From Planctomycetia bacterium (GTDB lineage: Bacteria; Planctomycetota; Planctomycetia; Pirellulales; Thermoguttaceae), in contig JAUNBF010000006.1 in the NCBI GenBank assembly GCA_030527185.1, positions 29,755 to 93,754 of the forward strand: DNA of 64,000 bases, given 5' to 3'. The position numbers were made by a program, and so were the translations under genes. The notes under the pieces are model-generated. The model did no database searches and was not told the origin of the DNA. It saw only the letters and a list, made by a program, of their open reading frames with translations. Of this stretch, positions 51,581 through 58,793 are shown piece after piece. The first letter of the stretch is position 1. Each line of letters opens with the position of its first letter.

Positions 51581-52660
51581 TTATATTCCATCCAAACCAC
51601 GAGAAGATGCGGCCTGGCCGTCGGCACGGGAACCTTTGCAGTGATGGACTTCCGCGTCGATGCTGTAGGAAATCCGGTGGACAGAGCCGTCGCACATGGC
51701 CATTCCAAATGATCCGGCGTGGCAGCTTCCGAATTTGTGAGAGCCGGAAGTCTCTATCCCTTCCCGATCTTGCGTGGGAAGCCTGGCCGAGGTTGACTGT
51801 TGAAAAACGTTGGAGGAACTGTAACTTCCCGTGTATGTGGTACGCAGGTGATCCACATCCGCACCACAAAAGAGACTGTAATCATCATCTCCATTTTGAG
51901 ATGTGGAATTGCCGTATGTCAAATCTTCGTAACAATCGGGATTCAAAAATTTTTCACCTATCAAATACGTGTTGCTCAAACCATCCCGGATTTCACCGAT
52001 GGTCGTTTGTGACATGACGTAAAAAATCCCGGTGTACTCGGATGTATAAGTGGCCCAGGAATTGTTTTTTCGCCAGGCTGCCACAGTGGCGGTGTTAGGT
52101 CCTGTGAGCGTTGCCACCACTCCCACACTACCTGAGTAGGTACCTGCATTTCCCGCATAATCGGTCTTGCCGCACGAACTGTATTGGTCGTAATTATTCA
52201 TGTTCCGGGGATTCTTGGCCGGATACGTTTTGACCGAACGTCGCGAAGGGCAGTAAAATGTCGCAATCGCCACTTTCTGCATTTCCGTTGCTCCTGTTTT
52301 TTGCTGAGGCTGCGGATTTTCAGGAACTTCGCCGTCAGCAGGAAGCTGGTAAAGCGCATTCTGTTCCAGTGCCGGCAAAAGTGCATAGCACCAGGAGCCT
52401 GGCTGTTTCATCCCTGTTCCGGCATCGGGATCACCAATCCAGCCATACCCCCAACCGGTTCCTGGAAATACCCGACTGGAACTCTCCACGTTGAGTGAAG
52501 CCAGTGCCAATTGACGCAGATTGTTGTTGCACTGCATTTGGCGTGCTGCCTCGCGTGCCTGTTGGACAGCTGGCAGGAGAAGTCCCACCAACATTCCGAT
52601 AATTGCAATGACGACCAGAAGTTCGACAAGCGTAAACCCTTTTTTCCATTCTTTCCTCAT
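51581..52660 (-). CDS. DUF1559 pseudopilin-like protein (paralogue B)
   Basis: 359 residues, a close paralogue of the protein at 47859-48935: same start FTLVELLVVIAIIGMLVG, same central cysteines and the same MAMCDGSVHRISYSID end. Divergence is concentrated in the middle (TYSGSVGVVATLTGPNT against TYTKNLGVIEDRDGP). Its ATG overlaps the stop of the decayed PEP-CTERM remnant. A consensus promoter lies further upstream, so the gene is still transcribed in principle, but coupled translation through the remnant also depends on a G11 tract. Confidence 0.9.
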   Translation of the reverse strand: MRKEWKKGFTLVELLVVIAIIGMLVGLLLPAVQQAREAARQMQCNNNLRQLALASLNVESSSRVFPGTGWGYGWIGDPDAGTGMKQPGSWCYALLPALEQNALYQLPADGEVPENPQPQQKTGATEMQKVAIATFYCPSRRSVKTYPAKNPRNMNNYDQYSSCGKTDYAGNAGTYSGSVGVVATLTGPNTATVAAWRKNNSWATYTSEYTGIFYVMSQTTIGEIRDGLSNTYLIGEKFLNPDCYEDLTYGNSTSQNGDDDYSLFCGADVDHLRTTYTGSYSSSNVFQQSTSARLPTQDREGIETSGSHKFGSCHAGSFGMAMCDGSVHRISYSIDAEVHHCKGSRADGQAASSRGLDGI

Positions 52661-52961
52661 AACACACCCCTTTTTTCAAAAAAGTAGAAACCCAATCTCA
52701 TCATTAACAAACACGCTATCCTCCGTTCAGAGACATCCCGTATCGGTGGTAATCGAAGCATCGGACTTGCATTTTCCACTGTCGAACCATAGAAATTGTC
52801 CATGGAGATAAAAGAGTCCGGCATTGATGGACAATCTGCCGCCGAGCTTTCCTGCCAGAATTTTTCCGTGCCAGCCAAACTCAAAAAGAGGAGGAAATGG
52901 AAATGTGCTATTTTACCCCCCCCCCCGACTTTAACATATTATTTCGGAACAATAATTGCAT
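52657..52961 (-). pseudogene. Internally deleted PEP-CTERM gene with G11 tract
   Basis: From ATG at 52961 (GGGGAG 7 bases upstream) the frame runs through the G11 tract (52916-52926) to a stop. One extra G would give KIAHFHFLLFLSLAGTEKFW then QESSAADCP, matching the KIASFC...SFWQECGAVDY start of the intact paralogue, and the frame then ends LLMMRLGFYFFEKRG, a relic of the PEP-CTERM tail. About 700 codons between these parts are missing. Confidence 0.75.
52916..52926 (-). repeat. G11 homopolymer (contingency tract), second copy
   Basis: Same length and flanks (TGTTAAAGTC / TAAAATAGCA) as the tract at 51282-51292, in the same position relative to start codon and signal peptide. Confidence 0.85.
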
Positions 52962-53012
52962 TCTCGTTCTCCCCAAATTTACGATGAGTTCCTTTTTCCA
53001 GAAATCACCTTT

Positions 53013-53041
53013 ATTATAACTTCCCTTTTTTCATTTGTCAA
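53013..53041 (-). promoter_or_regulatory. Consensus sigma-70 promoter of the second PEP-CTERM/DUF1559 locus
   Basis: Minus strand TTGACA, 17 bases, TATAAT, a perfect match, 52 bases before the ATG at 52961. Confidence 0.8.
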
Positions 53042-53126
53042 GCAATATTCCCCACTTGTTAAGCAAAATAGAAAAAAATGACCAAAAATTTTTAATATTT
53101 TACAGAAACGCCATTTTTCCCACTTC

Positions 53127-53155
53127 TTGACATGAAGACCGGGAGGCATTACAAT
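53127..53155 (+). promoter_or_regulatory. Predicted sigma-70 promoter of the NIPSNAP gene
   Basis: TTGACA, 17 bases, TACAAT, 44 bases before the ATG at 53199. Confidence 0.7.
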
Positions 53156-53198
53156 AAAATTTTCATTTCTTCCAAGACCGTTTTTTCAGGAGATTTCT

Positions 53199-54005
53199 AT
53201 GAATCGACGCAATTTTTTAACAACCATGGCAATTTTTTCCGCCGTTCCCACCCTTTCCACGGTTGGAAACGCAGAAGAAAATGGAGATTCTCCCAGAGAA
53301 TATATCCAAATGGCTACTTTTTTCACCCCTGACGAAACGGCCTGCCGGAAACTGGTGGAGCGATTGGACACGATTCTGATTCCCGCCCTGAATCAGCAAG
53401 GTTTTGCCAAAGTCGGCGTTTTGAGCCTTCGTCACGACCTCCATGCCAACGATTCCCAATTCCCGGAAAAATACCGTCATGCGGTGCTGGTGGTTTTTTC
53501 CTCCCCCACGTTTGACAAACTGGAAAATCTTCACGAACAACTTCACGCGACCGATTTTCCCGCCGAACCGATTCTGCCCGATTTGGACAGGCCACTTTAC
53601 GACGACCAGCAAAATACGCTTCTGCGAGCTTTCCCCGGATGTCCCACGTTGGAAGTTCCAACGCTTTCTCCCCAACGGGTGCTGCAATTACGATGTTATG
53701 CCAGCCCGAATGCCAATCGCAATCGTTCCAAACGGGATATGTTCGACGTTCGCGGGGAATTGAGCCTTTTTCGACGTTGCGGCATGGCTCCCGTTTTCTT
53801 CGGAGAAACGCTCTTGGGCGGCATGATGGCTCCCAGTTTGCATTATATGCTAAGTTTCGAGAATGACGATGCCCGGCGTGCTGGTTGGCAGAAGTTCGTT
53901 TCGTCCGACGAATGGAAGAAAATGCGTGACGAGCCGGAATTTCACCACACCGCCACGCGAATCATCAATCTTTTCCTGAAACCTTCGCCGCATTCGCAGA
54001 TTTAA
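53199..54005 (+). CDS. Exported NIPSNAP family protein
   Basis: 268 residues. The signal peptide starts MNRRNFLTTMAIFSA, close to a Tat motif. Two ferredoxin-like halves follow; the second is clearly NIPSNAP (VLQLRCYASPNANRNRSKRDMF, SLHYMLSFENDDARRAGWQKF, DEWKKMRDEPEF). Family members are dimeric alpha-beta barrel proteins without a settled function; exported versions are common in planctomycetes. It has its own promoter and terminator, so it is monocistronic. Confidence 0.8.
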   Translation: MNRRNFLTTMAIFSAVPTLSTVGNAEENGDSPREYIQMATFFTPDETACRKLVERLDTILIPALNQQGFAKVGVLSLRHDLHANDSQFPEKYRHAVLVVFSSPTFDKLENLHEQLHATDFPAEPILPDLDRPLYDDQQNTLLRAFPGCPTLEVPTLSPQRVLQLRCYASPNANRNRSKRDMFDVRGELSLFRRCGMAPVFFGETLLGGMMAPSLHYMLSFENDDARRAGWQKFVSSDEWKKMRDEPEFHHTATRIINLFLKPSPHSQI

Positions 54006-54018
54006 GACTGGAAGTGAG

Positions 54019-54057
54019 GACGATTTTCCTGAATATCCCCAGGGAAATCGTCTTTTT
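54019..54057 (+). terminator. Terminator of the NIPSNAP gene
   Basis: GACGATTTTCC / GGGAAATCGTC, 11 pairs (one G-T), followed by TTTTTC. Confidence 0.85.
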
Positions 54058-54076
54058 CAGCTTGGGGAGAACGTTC

Positions 54077-54499
54077 TCAAATCTTCTCCTCACACTGCAA
54101 AAAACAGGCCAGCATTTCCGGGGAAACTTTGGTGGGACGCCCTGTTTTCAGGCTGACGAGTCCCCACTTGGTTTCCGCGGTGGCAAAGACGAGTCCATCG
54201 GATTTTCGCAGAAAACGGTACTGCCGCAAACTGGTGACATTTTTCATCTCCCGCACCCAGGTTTCCGCCACGATAACGTCCCCTTCCTGAATGGGATGGA
54301 GGTAATTGATGGTATGCCGTCGGACGAACCAGGCCGCTCCATGTTCGATATACCGCTCCGTCTCCCAACCGTTGACGGCCGAGTGTTCGATGGCAATATC
54401 CTGCATCCAACGGACGTACCAGACGTTGTTGACGTGGTGCATTTCGTCCAGATGTTCCGGCAACGCGACAATTTCTTTTCGATAAATAGGAATCAGCAT
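54077..54499 (-). CDS. Acyl-CoA thioesterase, 4HBT hot-dog family
   Basis: 140 residues. EHLDEMHHVNNVWYVRWMQ is the 4-hydroxybenzoyl-CoA thioesterase active-site helix with catalytic Asp18; VRRHTINYLHPIQEGDVIVAETWV is the central strand pair. It hydrolyses acyl-CoA thioesters in the cytoplasm; the chain-length preference is not visible. It lies 27 bases after rlmN on the same strand. Confidence 0.85.
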   Translation of the reverse strand: MLIPIYRKEIVALPEHLDEMHHVNNVWYVRWMQDIAIEHSAVNGWETERYIEHGAAWFVRRHTINYLHPIQEGDVIVAETWVREMKNVTSLRQYRFLRKSDGLVFATAETKWGLVSLKTGRPTKVSPEMLACFLQCEEKI

Positions 54500-54526
54500 T
54501 TTAATATATCCTCTTAAAAATAAAGA

Positions 54527-55600
54527 TTATGAAAGTGGTCTTGTACGACGATGGGCCGCCCGTAATTGTCCGCAGGCCGCCTGAATTTTGTCCCCTTTCC
54601 GATGGCGCAGAACAACGTTTATACCGTGATTTTGCAGGATTCGGACGAATCGTTGAATCTGTTTTTCGGAAGGTGTTTGAAAAGGTTTTCCGGGGACAGG
54701 ATTGCACGGAATCAGATTGACCATGGCGTTGCGGTTGCGCAGAAGTTGCGCCAGTTCGCTGGCATGTTGCGATTGGTCGTTGATTCCCGCCAGCAAAATG
54801 TATTCGTACGTGACCCGCCGTCCGGTTTTTTCAAAGTAATCGTCCGCGTCGCGCAGGATTTGTCGGACTCCAAAATGGCGGTTGGCGGGAATGATTTGGT
54901 TGCGGAGCGCATCGTTGGGAGCGTGGAGGGAAACGGCCAGGTGATACGGCTTGTCGCAGTTGGCAATTTTGGCAATTCCACCGGGGATTCCGACGGTGGA
55001 GATCGTCATTTTCCGGGCACTCATCCCCATTCCATCGGCGGAAGAGACCTGTTCCAGAGCTTGCAGTAGCGCGTTCGCATTGGCGGTCGGCTCTCCCATT
55101 CCCATAATCACCGCGTGGGAAAGGCGTTCTTCGCGGTGCGTCGTTTTTTCTCTTTCTTTCAGGTAATCGGCCACGAGGAGAAACTGTTCGAGGATTTCTC
55201 CAGCCGTTAAATTTCGGAGCATTCCATCCATTCCACTGGCGCAGAACGCACACCGCATGGCACATCCGACCTGGGTACTGACGCAGACGGAATGTTCGCC
55301 GGAATCGTTGTGAAGCAGCACGGTTTCGATACGATTTCCATCCGCCAACTGGAGGAGAAATTTCTCGGCACTTTCCGTTGCCTCCCCATTTTTGGCAAGC
55401 ACCTGCATGGTTCGCAGCGTAAACGTTTCGGCCAGCATTTTTCGCAGCGACCGTGGGAGATTCGACATCGACTCAAAAGAAGTGACTCCGGGTTGGAAGA
55501 GCCATTTACGAAATTGCCGAAAGCGATAATTTTCACTTTGAGCCGTGGTGAAAAACCACTTTTTTTGTTCGTCGGTGGTTAAATCGAATAAAAATTTCAC
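54527..55600 (-). CDS. rlmN: Dual-specificity RNA methyltransferase RlmN
   Basis: 357 residues if the GTG at 55600 is used. No ATG fits; TTG codons at 55654 and about 55624 are alternatives, all with weak ribosome sites. Radical-SAM cluster CAMRCAFC (Cys113, Cys117, Cys120), GMGEPTAN for SAM binding, ISTVG, and the C-terminal KGDKIQAACGQL with the methyl-carrying Cys. It methylates A2503 of 23S rRNA and A37 of some tRNAs. Confidence 0.93.
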   Translation of the reverse strand: MKFLFDLTTDEQKKWFFTTAQSENYRFRQFRKWLFQPGVTSFESMSNLPRSLRKMLAETFTLRTMQVLAKNGEATESAEKFLLQLADGNRIETVLLHNDSGEHSVCVSTQVGCAMRCAFCASGMDGMLRNLTAGEILEQFLLVADYLKEREKTTHREERLSHAVIMGMGEPTANANALLQALEQVSSADGMGMSARKMTISTVGIPGGIAKIANCDKPYHLAVSLHAPNDALRNQIIPANRHFGVRQILRDADDYFEKTGRRVTYEYILLAGINDQSQHASELAQLLRNRNAMVNLIPCNPVPGKPFQTPSEKQIQRFVRILQNHGINVVLRHRKGDKIQAACGQLRAAHRRTRPLS

Positions 55601-55778
55601 GAATTTAGGAATCTTTTTTTTCAAAAATCGGGAAGGAAAATGGGGAAAGGGCAATCGGCTTGGAAAAACCTCGAAAACCCTTAAAAATACGAGATACGAA
55701 GATATTTATTGTGACTCTTTTACGTTTTTTCGCAAGGGGTGGCAGGAACATTTTTTAGAATTTTTTTCTTTTCCTTAC

Positions 55779-55806
55779 TTGCAATGGGAAATTTGTATGG
55801 TATATT
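55779..55806 (+). promoter_or_regulatory. Predicted sigma-70 promoter of the prophage leader
   Basis: TTGCAA, 16 bases, TATATT. Transcription would start near 55813. Confidence 0.5.
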
Positions 55807-55812
55807 TTTTTA

Positions 55813-55993
55813 CATAACAAGAACCGTACAACTTTTTTTCGCGAAAGCTTTTTTTGCGGAAATGAGTTGCAAGCGAGGTATATGACGCGGCTCTGAAACA
55901 GGCAGGTTGTTTTGGAGTACGAAGATAGCCCGATACGGAAGTTTTTTTACCGAGAGTTCGTCCCGGTAAAGACTTCTGTATCGGGCTTTTTTT
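55813..55993 (+). ncRNA. Candidate small RNA or attenuated leader
   Basis: About 180 bases between a promoter-like sequence and a very strong intrinsic terminator. No ribosome site plus frame of useful length lies inside. GACTTCT of the terminator stem recurs at 56023-56029 just before the first prophage start codon, which would suit an alternative-pairing attenuator. Confidence 0.45.
55927..55993 (+). terminator. Strong intrinsic terminator before the prophage genes
   Basis: AGCCCGATACGGAAGT / ACTTCTGTATCGGGCT, 16 pairs (one G-T), with an inner ACCG/CGGT stem, followed by TTTTTT. Its place 37 bases upstream of a gene on the same strand is unusual for a simple end point. Confidence 0.85.
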
Positions 55994-56029
55994 GTCGACA
56001 CAGGATGTGTGAAGGAGAGAAGGACTTCT

Positions 56030-56503
56030 ATGCTGACCCGGAAAGTTTTTGAAAGGATTCGCAAACGGCTTGCCAAACATGAGAATGTCTTACGGATTGC
56101 CTCCCGCACAGGGGTGAATGTGGAGTGGATCAGTGCCATTGCGGATGGTTGGATACCGGAATTCCGCAAACGGGGCCGACCTGCCAAAAATCATCTTTTT
56201 TCGATTCCTCCCTACGAACGTCTCCCCAAAGAGGAGAAAAATCAGGAGTGGCGACGGTGCCCGGAATGTGGTGGAATGGTGCAAATGCCATGCCGGAAAT
56301 GCGCGATGGAAAAGTTGCCGCCGCAGAGACGGGAAAAACGGGAAAAGTCGCTTTTCCAAACGTCGAGACCCGTGACCTTTGCGTTGGAATTGAGTCCTGA
56401 ATGTTACGAACGGTATTTGAAAATTCATGAGCGGAAGGTGCGGGAAGAGTTGGAACGAAACGGGTTGGAATACCACTGGCAGGAAGGAAATGAGGATGAG
56501 TGA
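56030..56503 (+). CDS. Prophage zinc-ribbon protein with N-terminal HTH-like segment
   Basis: 157 residues from the ATG at 56030 (AAGGA upstream). The N-terminus, VFERIRKRLAKHENVLRIAS then RTGVNVEWISAIADG, has the pattern of a helix-turn-helix as in phage or Cro-like regulators. CPEC (77-80) and CRKC (88-91) form a zinc ribbon. The C-terminal part VTFALELSPECYERYLKIH is helical and charged. It overlaps the next gene by 8 bases. Inference: DNA-binding regulator or adaptor of the packaging module; no family recognised. Confidence 0.6.
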   Translation: MLTRKVFERIRKRLAKHENVLRIASRTGVNVEWISAIADGWIPEFRKRGRPAKNHLFSIPPYERLPKEEKNQEWRRCPECGGMVQMPCRKCAMEKLPPQRREKREKSLFQTSRPVTFALELSPECYERYLKIHERKVREELERNGLEYHWQEGNEDE

Positions 56504-57110
56504 GAAAAGATTGGAAGACGCGTTGAAATCGATGAAGGATGGCGATTTGCTGCTCTTTCGGCAAAAGAGCCTGATTTCCTGTTTAGGACGTGGAAGTTAT
56601 TCCCACGCGGCGATGTTTGCGTGGTGGAATGGGGAACCGTTTTGTCTGGAAGTGTTGCAGGGAGTGGGCGGTCGGGCGATTCATCTGCGGCAGGCAGTGC
56701 GGGAAAATCCGGGGCAATACGATGTTTTTCGAGCCAATCATGAAGAACGTTGGGGAAGTTTCGACCGCCAGCGCTGCGTCCAATACATGAGTTGTCTGAT
56801 GGGCTGTCGGTATGGTTATGAAGGGATTTTGAAGGTTTCGCTGCTCCATTTGCCGTTGGTGCGGTTGTTTTTGCGGGCGAACACGGACGATTCGAGCTGT
56901 GCGGAAGAGTTCCCCTTTTGTTCGCAGGCGGTGACGATGGCGTATCGTTTGGGTGGGAATGTTGACCCTGTTCCGCAGTTGGCCGATCATTACACGGAAC
57001 CGAGCGACCTGGCGCGAAGTCCCTTTTTTGGTTTTCTCTTTTCGCTTCTGCCGGACAAGGAAGAAAAAGAGATGGAAGTTATTCTGTATGAAGCGGGGTA
57101 TCGGAAGTAG
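56496..57110 (+). CDS. Papain-like (YiiX/NlpC-P60 type) cysteine hydrolase
   Basis: 204 residues from the ATG at 56496, inside the end of the previous gene. The start motif GDLLLFRQKSLISCLGRGSY then SHAAMFAWW provides the His (37) of permuted papain-fold enzymes, and FPFCSQAVTMAY provides the Cys (142). There is no signal peptide. Such enzymes cut cell-wall peptides or lipid/amide bonds. In a prophage it may aid lysis or entry, or act on host material. Co-transcribed with its neighbours. Confidence 0.65.
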   Translation: MSEKRLEDALKSMKDGDLLLFRQKSLISCLGRGSYSHAAMFAWWNGEPFCLEVLQGVGGRAIHLRQAVRENPGQYDVFRANHEERWGSFDRQRCVQYMSCLMGCRYGYEGILKVSLLHLPLVRLFLRANTDDSSCAEEFPFCSQAVTMAYRLGGNVDPVPQLADHYTEPSDLARSPFFGFLFSLLPDKEEKEMEVILYEAGYRK

Positions 57111-57133
57111 TTACCCTTCAAGGAGTTAGGGAA

Positions 57134-58213
57134 ATGCGATTTTTAGGATGTATGTTATTGGGATGGTTGGCGGGAACTGGTGGAGTGGCCTGGGGCGGAA
57201 ATTGTCCCGGTGGAATTTGCCCCACAGAACGTTTTTCGATGGAAACCGCCACGCCTCATCCCGCGATTGTACGGATTGTGGTGGAAAACAGGACGACCCG
57301 CAATTATGGTTCGGGAACCTGGGTTCACGATGCCGAAAACCATCGATTTGTATTGACTTGCGCTCATTTGTTCGATCAGGAACCACCTCAGCGGGTGATG
57401 GTTCGTTTTCCCAATACGTTTTCGCTGGAAGTCGAGCTTCTGGCGATCGATCGGGTGTGGGATTTGGCGGTATTGTACGCGTTTTGCTTCAATCTTCCAG
57501 ACTGTACGGAGAAGGAAGTGGTGGTCTGCCGTTTTCTCAAGCCTTCGGAAGTCCTTATTTCCAGGGAGGATGCGGAAAAACTGCCGAAAACGATTGCTTT
57601 GGGGAAGACCGCCCCGCGACAGGGAGAAATTTTGCTCTTTGCCGGGTATGGACCGGATGGAAAATACCGTGAGGGAAGGGGAAAACTGCTCGGTTATTGT
57701 GAGGTTCGGGGTGGAAAGACTTCGGAAACGCTGGTGGTGGAGGGACGTGCCCGACAAGGGGATTCAGGAGGACCGATTTTGAATTCCCAGGGAGAACTGG
57801 TCGGCGTGCTGTGGGGAACGGATGGACGAACGGTTTGCGGAACGTATAACCAGCGAATTCAACGCTTTACGCAAAGTGCGTTTCCGTCGTCCGGTTTGCA
57901 GGAACTTTTCCCGGATAATAGTCTGCAAAATACGCAGCCTCCCTCCACTTCACCCATTGTGTCCGGTCAGAGTGGTTCCGACGAGTTGCTGTTAGTCAAG
58001 ATTTTACAAGCACTTCAGAATTTTCGCGATTCCAAGGAGAATCCAACCGTTTCTCCCACACCCGCCTCACAACCGTATGAGGATCAAAACATCAGTTGGT
58101 TGGGAAAGTTGCTGATCAATCTTTTCATGGCGATGGGTTGGAGTACTCCCCCGGCACTGGCGATTTACTACACGGGAAAAACGATTGTGGAGCGATTAAA
58201 AGCCGCGAAATAG
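57134..58213 (+). CDS. Exported trypsin-like serine protease with C-terminal membrane segment
   Basis: 359 residues. Signal peptide (MLLGWLAGTGGVAWG). Catalytic triad: His78 in LTCAHLFD, Asp110 in RVWDLAVLYA, Ser211 in RQGDSGGPIL. A Ser/Thr/Pro-rich linker (about 265-320) leads to a hydrophobic segment LLINLFMAMGW and a basic tail. It lies between the papain-like hydrolase and the ParB-like gene, all in the same direction and tightly packed. Exported proteases are unusual in phage packaging operons; it may process virion or host envelope proteins. Confidence 0.75.
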   Translation: MRFLGCMLLGWLAGTGGVAWGGNCPGGICPTERFSMETATPHPAIVRIVVENRTTRNYGSGTWVHDAENHRFVLTCAHLFDQEPPQRVMVRFPNTFSLEVELLAIDRVWDLAVLYAFCFNLPDCTEKEVVVCRFLKPSEVLISREDAEKLPKTIALGKTAPRQGEILLFAGYGPDGKYREGRGKLLGYCEVRGGKTSETLVVEGRARQGDSGGPILNSQGELVGVLWGTDGRTVCGTYNQRIQRFTQSAFPSSGLQELFPDNSLQNTQPPSTSPIVSGQSGSDELLLVKILQALQNFRDSKENPTVSPTPASQPYEDQNISWLGKLLINLFMAMGWSTPPALAIYYTGKTIVERLKAAK

Positions 58214-58225
58214 GAGAAATTAAGG

Positions 58226-58774
58226 ATGTATATTAAAGATCGAATTAAAGAATTACGCCGTGTTCCTGCCAGTGAATTGTTGCCGAATCCGAAAAACTGG
58301 CGAACGCACCCGGAAGCGCAAAAGAATGTTCTTCAAGGACTTTTGGCGGAGGTGGGTTATGCGGACGCGCTGATTGCACGGGAACGGGAAGATGGAAGTT
58401 TGGAATTGATCGACGGCCATTTGCGTGCCGAAACGACTCCTCAACAGGAAGTGCCGGTTTTGGTGCTGGATGTGAGTGAAGCGGAAGCGGACAAAATCCT
58501 CGCGACGCTCGACCCGCTCAGTGCGATGGCAGGCAAAAATGAAGTGCTTTTGACGGAGCTGATTCAGGGAATCGAAACGCAGTCTCAGGCAGTACAGGCC
58601 ATGTTGGAAAAAAGTCTCACTTCGCAAGAGGCCACGGAACCGGTTTTTCGAGAAGAGATTGTCGTGCCGGAAGTTTTTCAGGTCGTGGTGGAGTGTGAGA
58701 GCGAAACGCAGCAGGGGGAGGTTTACGAACGGCTTCGGTCGGAAGGTTTCCAGTGTCGTTTGCTAAACCTTTGA
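58226..58774 (+). CDS. ParB/sulfiredoxin-fold protein
   Basis: 182 residues. ELLPNPKNWRTHPEAQKNVLQGLL and LELIDGHLRAE (61-69) are the ParB N-terminal (Srx/CTPase) motifs; the DGHLR matches the DGHHR/nucleotide loop. No helix-turn-helix of a true partition ParB follows. Stand-alone ParB-like proteins in phages are often tied to DNA modification or nuclease systems. The next gene, an ABC-ATPase/GNAT fusion, is 19 bases downstream and probably works with it. Confidence 0.75.
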   Translation: MYIKDRIKELRRVPASELLPNPKNWRTHPEAQKNVLQGLLAEVGYADALIAREREDGSLELIDGHLRAETTPQQEVPVLVLDVSEAEADKILATLDPLSAMAGKNEVLLTELIQGIETQSQAVQAMLEKSLTSQEATEPVFREEIVVPEVFQVVVECESETQQGEVYERLRSEGFQCRLLNL

Positions 58775-58793
58775 TTTCCCGGAGGATAGAGAA

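Larger units (their letters stand above)
55601..56029. other. 429-base region between rlmN and the prophage genes
   Basis: Contains a promoter and a strong terminator enclosing a possible leader or small RNA (55779-55993), 37 bases before the first prophage gene. A phage attachment site was looked for by eye; none is evident. Confidence 0.4.
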
